Part shown: piece after piece, positions 33,209-40,977 of the stretch
Numbering within the stretch: the first letter of the stretch is position 1
Layout: each line of letters begins with the position of its first letter
Assembly (NCBI GenBank): GCA_948560265.1
Contig: CAOXTD010000008.1
Span: 22,836 to 79,313 of the forward strand
Direction of reading: 5' to 3'
Length of the DNA stretch: 56,478 nt
Source of the DNA: an uncultured Clostridia bacterium
Lineage (GTDB): Bacteria > Bacillota > Clostridia > TANB77 > CAG-508
Program-made: the position numbers and the translations under genes
The notes under the pieces: generated by a model
Database searches by the model: none
Seen by the model: only the letters and a program-made list of their open reading frames with translations
What the model was told of the DNA's origin: nothing

Positions 33209-33910
33209 ATGATAGATGTACATTGCCACATATTGCCAGGCATTGATGATGGATCAAGAAGTATAGAAGAAAGTATGGAAATGATAAGAGAAGCATATGA
33301 AGCAGGTTTTACAGCTATCATTTCTACTTCTCATTATATAGAAGAAAGCTACCATACGCCAAAGGCAAAAAGGCAAGAATTGATTGATATGTTAAATGAA
33401 CAAATAGAACAAGAGGGGATGGACATTAAAATATATAATGGAGCAGAAGCATATATTAGTCCAGACTTAGTAGAATTAATAGAAGAGGGTGAACTTCCTA
33501 CTATGAATGGAACAAAGTATTTGCTGATGGAACTCCCAATGCATAATCAAATTCTTGGACTAGAAAGAGTGATTCAAAATATTATTTCACAGGGTATTAC
33601 TTTGATCATTGCACACCCAGAAAGATATTCTTACGTCCAGAAAAACTATAAAATATTAAATGAACTAGCAGATATGGGAGTGCTATTTCAAGCAAATTAT
33701 GGAAGTTGTATGGGACAGTATGGAAAAGAAGCGGAAAAGACTTTAAAGAAATTGCTAAAGGCAAATAGGATATCTTTTTTTGGAACAGACTGCCATAGAG
33801 CAGGCAGTGTATATTGTCAAATACCAGAGATTTTAAAGAAATTAGAGAAAATGATAGGAAAAGAAAAACTAGAGGAACTAACTACAACCAATCCACAAAA
33901 ACTAGTATAG
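33209..33910 (+). CDS. CpsB/YwqE-type tyrosine-protein phosphatase (PHP domain)
   Basis: This 233-residue metal-dependent phosphatase dephosphorylates the BY-kinase. The PHP-fold metal ligands are visible: MIDVHCHILPGIDDG at the N-terminus, STSHYIEESYHTPK, IIAHPERY, and FGTDCHRAG. AAGGAAG precedes the ATG. It is the last clear gene of the capsule operon. Confidence 0.94.
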   Translation: MIDVHCHILPGIDDGSRSIEESMEMIREAYEAGFTAIISTSHYIEESYHTPKAKRQELIDMLNEQIEQEGMDIKIYNGAEAYISPDLVELIEEGELPTMNGTKYLLMELPMHNQILGLERVIQNIISQGITLIIAHPERYSYVQKNYKILNELADMGVLFQANYGSCMGQYGKEAEKTLKKLLKANRISFFGTDCHRAGSVYCQIPEILKKLEKMIGKEKLEELTTTNPQKLV

Positions 33911-33928
33911 GAGAATATAATAAACTAA

Positions 33929-34735
33929 ATGAATGTCTATAAATCCTTAAATGAAGTAATTGAATATATAGAAGCAAACTTAGAAAACGAAATATCATAT
34001 ACAAAATTAGCGCAAATACTAGGAGTAAATGAGTATACCATGCAAAGCGTATTCTCTTTACTTTGTAATATTTCTCTTTCAGAATATATTAGAAAAAGAA
34101 GATTATCAAATGCAGGTTATGACTTATCACAAACAAACGAAAAGATAATGGACATAGCTATAAAATATCAATACGATAATGCGACCTCTTTTTCTAGAGC
34201 ATTTGAAAAATTCCATGGAATAAAACCAAGTAGCGTAAAGAAACAGCCAGAAGGTCTTAAAGTATTTGCAAAAATTCATTTTGATGAACAACAAGAGATT
34301 GCAAAACCAAGTATGAAATACAGCATTATAGAAACAGAAGAACTTGTACTTTATGGAGAAGAAAAGAAGACAACAACAGAAAAGATAGGAGAAGATGCAC
34401 CAAAGCATTTTCAAGAAGTCATCAAAAAATACGCTAAGGCTTATGGATACCCTAATTATGGAATGGTAGTATATCAAGATAGATTTCAAGACATTGTAAA
34501 TGGGTATTGGGTATTGTATGACAAAAAAATACCAGAACTAAAAAAATATATTATTCCAAAAAGTAAATGGCTAGTATTTCATATTCCAAATGAGAATCCA
34601 AAAGATATACAAGAAGTAAGCCACCGCTTTTGTGATGAATTTGTACCAAGTTGCAAATATAATTTAAGAGAAATTCCAGAACTAGAATATTACCATGATG
34701 GTATGACGGAGTTTATGGTACCAATAGAAGATTAA
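33929..34735 (+). CDS. AraC-family regulator with GyrI-like effector domain
   Basis: This 268-residue protein has two helix-turn-helix motifs (residues about 20-100, SLSEYIRKRRLSNAGYDL and the family signature SFSRAFEKFHGIKPS). A C-terminal GyrI-like small-molecule-binding domain (about 120-268) follows. Such Rob/BmrR-like architectures usually sense drugs or metabolites. It lies 18 nt after cpsB on the same strand and may be read through from the capsule operon, but nothing shows it controls the cluster. The SD site (AGGAG) is at a long 15-nt spacing. Confidence 0.9.
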   Translation: MNVYKSLNEVIEYIEANLENEISYTKLAQILGVNEYTMQSVFSLLCNISLSEYIRKRRLSNAGYDLSQTNEKIMDIAIKYQYDNATSFSRAFEKFHGIKPSSVKKQPEGLKVFAKIHFDEQQEIAKPSMKYSIIETEELVLYGEEKKTTTEKIGEDAPKHFQEVIKKYAKAYGYPNYGMVVYQDRFQDIVNGYWVLYDKKIPELKKYIIPKSKWLVFHIPNENPKDIQEVSHRFCDEFVPSCKYNLREIPELEYYHDGMTEFMVPIED

Positions 34736-34772
34736 ACTGATTTTTTTCAAAAGAGAAAAGTCAGTTTTTTTA
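34734..34772 (+). terminator. Intrinsic terminator after the AraC gene
   Basis: AAACTGA and TCAGTTT enclose further T/A pairing, followed by TTTTTTTA. It probably ends the capsule-operon transcript. Confidence 0.7.
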
Positions 34773-34815
34773 TGGCAGAATTTAGTAAAATAGAAATAGA
34801 AGGTGGGGAGAAAAA

Positions 34816-36777
34816 ATGCAATATACAACAGAAATATTTTTGACATCAGAACATGTCACAGAAGAAAGTTGGCTAAATCTTTTAAATGGTATTTCAAATT
34901 TGAATGGATTATTCCATAAATGGAATTTATGGATAAGAATTGAAAATAATGAAGTGAGATATTTTGTACAAACAAGAAGACAGTTACCAACAGTAGTTAG
35001 TTCTTTAGGTGACTTTTTACTAAAACAAATAGAAGAAGTAGAAGGAGAACCAGCATCTAGCTTGGGATCATTTTATTTGTTTTTAGGATTTTTTAAGAAA
35101 AAGGAAAATAGTGTATTAGATGTTTATGACTATAACGAAACGAGAAAAAACAGGCAAATGCAATTTGTTAAATTCACTATGTTTCCTTTAAAACAAAATT
35201 ATTTCCGTTTCCATACAAGGCTATATTTCAAAAAAGAAAACAGCAAAAAATTGAAAAGAAGATTTGCTCTATTTAGTATTCCACAAACATTACTAAGTAT
35301 CAACTTTGCAGAGCATAATCGTTTTCTGTATAAAAAAGATGCGAAAAAATATTTGAATATTGAAAAAAGTTTGCATTTATTAAAAAATGAAAAACAAGAC
35401 TCAGTATTAAAAGTAGATACTTTCCCATATTTAGCAGGAAACTATTATCTTAATTTGAATGAATATGACTTTGATGTGCATTCTCTAGTGGTAGGGGCAA
35501 GCGGAACAGGAAAATCAAAGTTTATGAGTAATTTTATTAGTAACCTAGCTAGCAGAGAAGAATATAGGAATAAATATAAGGTAGTCATAATTGATCCTCA
35601 TGCAGCTTTAGAAAAAGATATTGGAGGCTTAGAAGCAACAGATGTGATTGATTTTAAAACTTTGGAAAACAGTATGGATTTATTTGTGAATACTGGTAAG
35701 GATCCAATTGTTAGTACAGAGTTAATGCTTTCTCTATTAAAAGGCTTAATGGCAGACCAATATAATTCAAAAGCAGAACGTGTTTTAAGACATAGTATTT
35801 ATACCTTACTTGTAAGAGGAGAACTAAGTTTTAATAATTTAAGAAGAATTGTATTAGATATGGATTATCGCAATAACTTAATAAAAGAATTAGAAGAAAA
35901 GCTAACAGATAGTACAGTGGCGTTCTTTCGTACAGACTTTAATGAATTAAAAAGCAAATCTTATCAAGAAGCCATTTCGCCCATCATTTCTTTAATTGAC
36001 GAAATGCAAATGTTACCTGCATTTCATACGGATTTGAAACAACGCCAAATGAAACAAGTAATTGAAGAAAATTTCTTAACCATTTTTTCACTAGATCAAA
36101 CAGTATTAGGAGAAAAAGTGACAAAAACAATAGCAGGACTGGTTATGCAACAAATGTTAGAATTAGTACAGTCATATGCTTTTGACCAACATATTATTTT
36201 CTTAATTGACGAAGTAGCAGTAGTAGAAAATAGTATTTTGCATAGATTTTTAGCAGAGGCAAGAAAGTATAGTTTATCGTTAATGTTGGCACAGCAATAT
36301 TTTAATCAAATTAGCGAGGAATTACAAAAAGCAATTTTTGCTAATGCATTAAACTATTATGTTTTTAGAATTTCAAGAGAAGATGCAGTAATATTGGAAG
36401 GCAATATTCAAATGGAAATGGCAGTACATAATTCTTTTCATGCAAGAAGAGAAATGCTAACAAAATTGGCTAACAGAGAATGTGTGGTTAGAGTAAGTAG
36501 TTATGGAAAAGTATTAACAGCAATGAAAGCAAGAACCGTAGACTTTGAGCCAGTTCCAAAAAGAAAAATCAATCAGATTTTAAATACAAAGCAAATTTAT
36601 TTAAAACCACAAAATAATAAAAATCAAGACTGGAATAATACAGCGAAAGGGGCAATAAGTGAATTAGGAGAAACTAAATTAAATGGTTTCAGTAGTTTTG
36701 GGATAGGAAGTGCGATTAGTTTAAAATCACTAATGGGTTCGCAGTCTTCAGGAAGAGAACCGTTAAGTCAAAGCTAA
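34816..36777 (+). CDS. HerA/VirB4-like ATPase of unknown role
   Basis: This 653-residue protein of the FtsK/HerA superfamily (VirB4/TraC/TraG-like) has Walker A GASGTGKS (227-234), an early strand motif VVIIDPHAAL, Walker B IIFLIDEVA (D465/E466) and a downstream sensor region LSLMLAQQYFNQISEELQKA typical of conjugation-type DNA pumps. The first ~210 residues are an unrecognised domain without membrane segments. No relaxase, coupling partner or other T4SS gene is in the window, so it is not obviously part of an ICE. GGTGGGGAG precedes the ATG. It is followed 70 nt later by a cysteine-rich gene, probably its partner. Confidence 0.8.
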   Translation: MQYTTEIFLTSEHVTEESWLNLLNGISNLNGLFHKWNLWIRIENNEVRYFVQTRRQLPTVVSSLGDFLLKQIEEVEGEPASSLGSFYLFLGFFKKKENSVLDVYDYNETRKNRQMQFVKFTMFPLKQNYFRFHTRLYFKKENSKKLKRRFALFSIPQTLLSINFAEHNRFLYKKDAKKYLNIEKSLHLLKNEKQDSVLKVDTFPYLAGNYYLNLNEYDFDVHSLVVGASGTGKSKFMSNFISNLASREEYRNKYKVVIIDPHAALEKDIGGLEATDVIDFKTLENSMDLFVNTGKDPIVSTELMLSLLKGLMADQYNSKAERVLRHSIYTLLVRGELSFNNLRRIVLDMDYRNNLIKELEEKLTDSTVAFFRTDFNELKSKSYQEAISPIISLIDEMQMLPAFHTDLKQRQMKQVIEENFLTIFSLDQTVLGEKVTKTIAGLVMQQMLELVQSYAFDQHIIFLIDEVAVVENSILHRFLAEARKYSLSLMLAQQYFNQISEELQKAIFANALNYYVFRISREDAVILEGNIQMEMAVHNSFHARREMLTKLANRECVVRVSSYGKVLTAMKARTVDFEPVPKRKINQILNTKQIYLKPQNNKNQDWNNTAKGAISELGETKLNGFSSFGIGSAISLKSLMGSQSSGREPLSQS

Positions 36778-36847
36778 GGAGATTTACTTTCTTAGATAGA
36801 ATTCATACTTTTTAATTAATTTATGACTTAGAGGGGGATGATAGAAA

Positions 36848-37546
36848 ATGAACGAAAAACAGGCTATGGAAATAGTAGATAACATATTTATGCAAATTTT
36901 CGGAAGAAAAAGTCCTTTTACCTTAGAACAAGTTTTACAGAAATTTGCTTTTGATGTAAAACTGCCACAACAGGTAATAGACAGTACTTCCAAACAACCA
37001 ACTTGGACAGCAGCAATTAATTCTTCAAGATATATTACACAAGAACATATGGAAAGATATGACGAGCAAAGAGGGTGGATGATACCAAAACAAGAAGTAC
37101 GCACTCTAGAAGATTTGCTAAATGTTTGGAAATTAACTAATTATACAACAACGGAAAGAGTATATGATTGCATCAATGTAGCACAATGTGACCCATTATA
37201 TCGCTGCGAAAATGCTTTTCGCTGTACAGATTGTAGAGATTCTAAAAATCTTATATTTTCAGATGGATGTGGAGATTGTGAAGCAATTATTGCTTCACAA
37301 AGATCTGCTAATTCTCAATTTTGCTTAAGAGTAGATGACTCAAATAGTTGTAGCAGTAGTTATAATGTTATTTGTTCTGCTAAAATTGACCATTCTATCT
37401 TTATTCAGGACTGCAATAATTTACAAGAATGTATTTTTTGTTCTCACATTGCGAATAAAAAATATTGTATTGCTAACATGCAATTTGAAAAAGAGGAATA
37501 TTTCCAAATTAAGAAAGTCATTATCGATTGGATTTTGAAGGTATAA
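36848..37546 (+). CDS. Cysteine-rich protein, partner of the HerA/VirB4-like ATPase
   Basis: The gene encodes 232 residues. An N-terminal part (1-100) without cysteines is followed by a segment (about 107-206) with 14 cysteines, in repeats of the form x-C-x(4-9)-C: DCINVAQCDPLYRCENAFRC, TDCRDSKN, DGCGDCEA, QDCNNLQECIFCSHIANKKYC. It ends with MQFEKEEYFQIKKVIIDWI. The pattern recalls pentapeptide-like or metal-binding repeat proteins seen as unnamed families in uncultured bacteria. It may bind zinc or iron-sulfur clusters. AGGGGG lies upstream. Function is unknown; context with the ATPase is the only lead. Confidence 0.75.
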   Translation: MNEKQAMEIVDNIFMQIFGRKSPFTLEQVLQKFAFDVKLPQQVIDSTSKQPTWTAAINSSRYITQEHMERYDEQRGWMIPKQEVRTLEDLLNVWKLTNYTTTERVYDCINVAQCDPLYRCENAFRCTDCRDSKNLIFSDGCGDCEAIIASQRSANSQFCLRVDDSNSCSSSYNVICSAKIDHSIFIQDCNNLQECIFCSHIANKKYCIANMQFEKEEYFQIKKVIIDWILKV

Positions 37547-37636
37547 CATTCTAACATTTTAAAGAAAAAAATGACCAGAAGATTTAATTACTGATAAAAA
37601 ATGTCAAAAAATATATACAAATAAAATAAAATATGG

Positions 37637-37642
37637 TACAAT
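37637..37642 (+). promoter_or_regulatory. -10 element upstream of the THF riboswitch
   Basis: TACAAT preceded by TATGG lies 10 bp before the riboswitch aptamer. No clear -35 was found, so this is a tentative promoter. Confidence 0.4.
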
Positions 37643-37651
37643 ACTCATCAA

Positions 37652-37749
37652 TTAGAGTAGAAAGTAAATCGTTAAGACTTGTGTAGACGGGAAGTTGCTC
37701 ACAAGGCAAAAGGATAAAAACTTGCGTATTTATTTTCGCATTCCGCTAA
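37652..37749 (+). promoter_or_regulatory. Tetrahydrofolate (THF) riboswitch
   Basis: The aptamer shows the folT-type pattern: GAGTAGA near the 5' end, CGTTAAG, GGGA in the middle and GCATTCCGC at the 3' end. Helices read by eye are P1 (TTAG 37652-37655 with CTAA 37746-37749), P2 (AAGTAAAT with ATTTATTT around 37729-37737) and P3 (CTTGTG 37678-37683 with CACAAG 37700-37705). The downstream gene is a folate-type ECF S component, which matches the known distribution of this riboswitch. Confidence 0.88.
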
Positions 37750-37774
37750 GAAGATGAGAGAAAGATGAAAATAT

Positions 37775-37816
37775 ATTCCTCTTTTTTTGATGCGGAAATT
37801 ATCAAAAAGGAGGAAT
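37775..37816 (+). promoter_or_regulatory. SD-sequestering hairpin, expression platform of the THF riboswitch
   Basis: The arm 37775-37791 (ATTCCTC then T-run, GAT) pairs with 37801-37816 (ATCAAAAAGGAGGAAT) with one bulged T. The right arm contains the folT SD site AGGAGG, and TTTTTT follows. Folding would hide the ribosome site and could also terminate transcription. Confidence 0.72.
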
Positions 37817-37821
37817 TTTTT

Positions 37822-38370
37822 ATGCGTACTAACAAAAAAATTATTTTAACAGCAGTTTTATTAGCATTACTTATTATTTTATCAAGGTTTTTATCGCTTA
37901 AAACACCATATATGAAAATCAGTTTTGCTTTTGTACCAACGATGCTTTGTGCAGTTTGGCTAGGACCAAAATGGACGATTCTTTTAAATGTATTAGGAGA
38001 TGTAATAGGAGCAACTCTATTTCCAACAGGACCATATTTTGTAGGATACACAATTAGTACAGCGATTGCTGGTTTAATTTATGGATTACTATTATATAAA
38101 AAAGAAGGAAAAGAATATAGCAATATCAATTTTTTAATAAGACTAATCATTGCAACGACTTTAGTTGCTATTATCTGCAATATGGGACTAAATACTTTAT
38201 GGTCTGCAATTACTACAGGAAAAGCATTCTGGGGATTGTTAGGCATGAGAGTTGTAAAACAACTCATTATGATACCAATTCATGTGGCTGTTATATTCTT
38301 CATAGAGAAAGTACTAAGAAAACCGTTTGACAAATATGTAAGAACAGGAAATGAAGCAGTAGAAAGCTAA
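37822..38370 (+). CDS. folT: ECF transporter S component, folate type (FolT)
   Basis: This 182-residue substrate-binding membrane subunit has about six hydrophobic segments and begins MRTNKKIILTAVLLALLIIL. The start is ATG 37822, after AGGAGG at 37808-37813; an in-frame ATG at 37765 lies in the riboswitch expression platform and is rejected. The family pattern (SFAFVPTMLCAVWLGP, GDVIGATLFPTGPY) matches FolT-like S components. The THF riboswitch directly upstream points to folate as substrate. It heads a folT-ecfA-ecfT operon. Confidence 0.88.
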   Translation: MRTNKKIILTAVLLALLIILSRFLSLKTPYMKISFAFVPTMLCAVWLGPKWTILLNVLGDVIGATLFPTGPYFVGYTISTAIAGLIYGLLLYKKEGKEYSNINFLIRLIIATTLVAIICNMGLNTLWSAITTGKAFWGLLGMRVVKQLIMIPIHVAVIFFIEKVLRKPFDKYVRTGNEAVES

Positions 38371-38396
38371 AAAAGTAAGACAAGATAGGAGCAAAC

Positions 38397-39197
38397 ATGA
38401 TAAAAATAGAAAATGTATCATTCCAGTATAGAGGAACAGATACAAAAGTATTAGATAATTTGAATTTAGAAATACAAGAAGGGGAGATTATAGCCATTGT
38501 AGGAAAAAATGGCTGTGGTAAATCTACTCTTGGTAAGCTGATAGCAGGTATTCTGCCACTAAAACAAGGAAGTATTACAATTGATGAACTAGATAGTAAG
38601 AATAAAAAAAAGGAACAAGAAATTAGAAATAAGATAGGAATAGTATTTCAAAATCCAGAAAATCAAATTGTATTTAGTAATATCAAAGATGAAATTTCTT
38701 TTGCTCTAAAAGGATTAAGCAGGGAAGAAATAAATAATAGAGTACAACAGGCATTAGAAAAAGTAGATATGCTACAAGTCAAGGAACAAGACTTATATAA
38801 CTTATCTCTGGGGCAAAAACAAAGAGTGATGATAGCAGAAATTTTAGCGAAAAATCCAAAGTATATTATTTTAGACGAACCAACAACAATGATAGATAGT
38901 TTAGGAAAAGATAAGATATATCAAATTATTAAAAGTCTAAAGCAACAAGGTTATACTTTAATTTGCATTACTAATTTAGCAGACGAAATTTTATTAGCAG
39001 ATAGAACTTTGATTTTAGAAAATGGAAATTTGGTAGCAGAAATCAAAAAAGAAGAATTAGTAAATAAAGCACGAGAAATAGAAAAACATGATATTAAATT
39101 GCCAACATTATTAGAGATTCTGTGTAAATTAAATGAAAAAGGAAAGAAGATTAATTTACAAGATTATACAGTAGAAGAACTAGTTGAGAAATTATAA
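38397..39197 (+). CDS. ecfA: ECF transporter ATPase (EcfA)
   Basis: This 266-residue ABC ATPase energises folate uptake. Motifs: Walker A GKNGCGKST (36-44), Q-loop FQNPENQIVF, signature LSLGQKQRV (a variant of LSGGQ) and Walker B YIILDEPTT. The switch-region His is not obvious (ICITNLADEILLADR has Asn where His is typical). A single ATPase gene is present rather than the EcfA1/EcfA2 pair, so it may act as a homodimer or pair with an EcfA from elsewhere. AGGAG precedes the ATG. Confidence 0.9.
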   Translation: MIKIENVSFQYRGTDTKVLDNLNLEIQEGEIIAIVGKNGCGKSTLGKLIAGILPLKQGSITIDELDSKNKKKEQEIRNKIGIVFQNPENQIVFSNIKDEISFALKGLSREEINNRVQQALEKVDMLQVKEQDLYNLSLGQKQRVMIAEILAKNPKYIILDEPTTMIDSLGKDKIYQIIKSLKQQGYTLICITNLADEILLADRTLILENGNLVAEIKKEELVNKAREIEKHDIKLPTLLEILCKLNEKGKKINLQDYTVEELVEKL

Positions 39198-39211
39198 GGA
39201 AGGACCTTAAA

Positions 39212-39775
39212 ATGAAGAATGTAATCATATTTATCTTATTTTTGCTATATGCAACAGCCATATTTTTCATACCAAATAATATTTTTCTATTATGTCCTTT
39301 CATGATTAACATGGTATTGTGGATAGTGACCAAAAGTAATATCAAAAAAATAGTTCGAAATTTATTAAAAATATTTCCCTTTGTACTACTTACCTTTCTC
39401 ATTAACTGCTGGTTAGATACCTATGTCAATGCCTTGTGGATGGCAGCGAAGTTATTATTAGTATGTAATATTACTTTTATTTATAGCCAAACTACTAGTA
39501 CTGCACAGGTGGCAAAAACAGTCAGAAAATTATGTACTCCCTTAAAGGTGTTCAAAATAAATCCAGAAGTGATAGAAGTGCTCGTAGCAATAGCATTATC
39601 TATTCTTCCTATTATGAAAAGAGAATACATGGAAGTAAAAGAGGCATGTAAAGCTAAAAATATTCCTATCAATTTAAAAAATAGCAAAATTATTTTATCT
39701 AGAATGCTTACTTCTTATTTAAAAAGAGTGGATGAGATAGATGAAGCATTGATAGAAAAAGGATATAACTATTAA
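39212..39775 (+). CDS. ecfT: ECF transporter transmembrane protein (EcfT)
   Basis: This 187-residue protein has about four to five hydrophobic segments and a C-terminal coupling-helix region with the family-type basic motif (SILPIMKREYMEVKEACKAK). It is shorter than usual EcfT (about 250-270), lacking part of the N-terminal membrane region. It completes a dedicated (group I-like) ECF operon with the folT and ecfA genes upstream. AGGAAGGA precedes the ATG; a bidirectional terminator follows. Confidence 0.83.
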   Translation: MKNVIIFILFLLYATAIFFIPNNIFLLCPFMINMVLWIVTKSNIKKIVRNLLKIFPFVLLTFLINCWLDTYVNALWMAAKLLLVCNITFIYSQTTSTAQVAKTVRKLCTPLKVFKINPEVIEVLVAIALSILPIMKREYMEVKEACKAKNIPINLKNSKIILSRMLTSYLKRVDEIDEALIEKGYNY

Positions 39776-39800
39776 CAATTTTTCTTAGAATACAAAAAGT

Positions 39801-39834
39801 AAAAAGGCAATGAGATAAAACACATTGTCTTTTT
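39801..39834. terminator. Bidirectional terminator between ecfT and the Xre gene
   Basis: AAAAAGGCAATG (39801-39812) and CATTGTCTTTTT (39823-39834) form a 12-bp stem with one G-U pair, followed by more Ts, between convergent genes. Confidence 0.8.
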
Positions 39835-39840
39835 TGCTTT

Positions 39841-40059
39841 TTAATTTTCTCTATAAGGTTTCATTTCATCTGTTAATTCAAGAATATAATCTACAGAAGT
39901 ATTATAAAATTTAGCAAGGTCAATTAATACTTTGGTAGGAATATCGTTTTCTCCTGTTTCGTATTTAGAATATCCCGTTTGAGACATATTTAAGTATTGA
40001 GCAACTTTGGATTGATTCAAATCTTTATCTTCTCTTAACTCTCGCAATCTCTTAAACAT
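39841..40059 (-). CDS. Xre-family HTH repressor, divergent from the sortase cassette
   Basis: This 72-residue Cro/CI-type helix-turn-helix protein has LREDKDLNQSKVAQYLNMSQ, YSKYETGENDIPTKVLIDLA and a short C-terminal tail. The start is ATG 40059 with GGAGG 5 nt upstream; the ATG 4 codons earlier overlaps that SD site. The divergent gap to the sortase gene holds three copies of a 17-bp palindrome, which it is the obvious candidate to bind. A paralogue lies at 52726. Confidence 0.88.
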   Translation of the reverse strand: MFKRLRELREDKDLNQSKVAQYLNMSQTGYSKYETGENDIPTKVLIDLAKFYNTSVDYILELTDEMKPYREN

Positions 40060-40132
40060 TAAAACCTCCATTCTAAAACATAAAAACCTTTTAAATCAAG
40101 TATGGAACAAAATACTTAAAATTATTTTAAAA

Positions 40133-40204
40133 TAATCTGAATTAGGTTATTGACATTTAACCTGAAATAGATTAAAATAATCGAAGATAATCTGAAACAG
40201 GTTA
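40133..40204. promoter_or_regulatory. Three 17-bp operator palindromes between the Xre gene and the sortase gene
   Basis: Sites: 40133-40149 TAATCTGAATTAGGTTA, 40158-40174 TAACCTGAAATAGATTA and 40188-40204 TAATCTGAAACAGGTTA. They share the consensus TAAYCTG-AWN-YAGRTTA. A fourth half-site (TAATCTAACC) follows near 40218. Centres are 25 and 30 bp apart. Sites 1 and 2 flank and overlap the -35 and -10 of the promoter below, the usual arrangement for repression. Confidence 0.82.
40150..40178 (+). promoter_or_regulatory. Promoter of the sortase-cohesin-dockerin operon
   Basis: TTGACA (40150-40155) and TAAAAT (40173-40178) are exactly 17 bp apart. The -35 lies directly after operator 1 and the -10 overlaps the end of operator 2. 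Confidence 0.72.
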
Positions 40205-40270
40205 AAAAATTCCAAAATAATCTAACCAAAACATGACAATGAAGGGAGGGAAGTTTTTTATAGAAAGGAA

Positions 40271-40921
40271 ATGGCAGTATATTCTAAAGGGCCAAAAGCC
40301 AAAAAAAGAAAAAAGAGGACAAGAAACAAAATTATAATTGGTATTTTATTCTGCATTATCATCCTTGCTATTATTTATCTAGTGGTTAGTGATTCTCTAC
40401 TTGATTTAAAGCCTTATAAAGAGGCAAAATTAATAGGAAGTGCAACTGAAGGTCAAGATAATCAGCAAGACAAACAAAATGTAGAAGAAAGAAAAGATGA
40501 AATTGTTTCAGATGTTACAATACCTGGAAAAATTGGCGGATATGAAGTTGCAGGCAGATTGATAATAAGCAAGATAGGAGTAAACAGTGATATTTTAAAT
40601 GATTATTCAGATCCAGCTTTAGAAGTATCAATTGGCAAAATTTCAGGACCTGAATTAAATGCGCCAGGGAATTTCTGTATTGTTGGTCACAGGGGTTATC
40701 AATTTGAAAAATTGCATACCTTAAAAAACGGAGATACCTTCTATACCATAAATAGGAAAACAAAAACGAAAGTTACCTATGCAGTTAGTAGTGTATTTAC
40801 ATGTGGACCAAACGACGTAGATTGTTATCGTCAAAATAGTGATGGAAAAAGAGAAATCACTATTGTAACGTGCACACCTAGCGGAGCACAAAGAGTGGTT
40901 TGCAAAGCACGTGAAATTTAA
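40271..40921 (+). CDS. Sortase (class D-like)
   Basis: Sortases are membrane-bound transpeptidases that attach surface proteins to the wall or to one another. The 216-residue protein has a basic N-terminus, one membrane segment (about 21-42) and a C-terminal sortase barrel. Catalytic residues visible: His140 (VGHRGYQF), Cys201 (TIVTCTPSG) and Arg208 (QRVVCKA). AAAGGA lies just upstream of the ATG. It is the first gene of a cassette that also encodes an HPQTG-ended cohesin protein, its likely substrate. Confidence 0.93.
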   Translation: MAVYSKGPKAKKRKKRTRNKIIIGILFCIIILAIIYLVVSDSLLDLKPYKEAKLIGSATEGQDNQQDKQNVEERKDEIVSDVTIPGKIGGYEVAGRLIISKIGVNSDILNDYSDPALEVSIGKISGPELNAPGNFCIVGHRGYQFEKLHTLKNGDTFYTINRKTKTKVTYAVSSVFTCGPNDVDCYRQNSDGKREITIVTCTPSGAQRVVCKAREI

Positions 40922-40977
40922 AAGGTATATTGAAAATAGATGTACCACAGAAAAAATAAAGAAAGAGGTAATTAATT

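Noticed and set aside
34816..37546. Integrative conjugative element
   Set aside because: Only one conjugation-like ATPase is present. No relaxase, integrase, VirB/VirD partners or flanking direct repeats were found.
37765..37821. Longer start for folT at ATG 37765
   Set aside because: Those codons lie in the riboswitch expression platform. There is no SD site before 37765, while AGGAGG sits correctly for ATG 37822.
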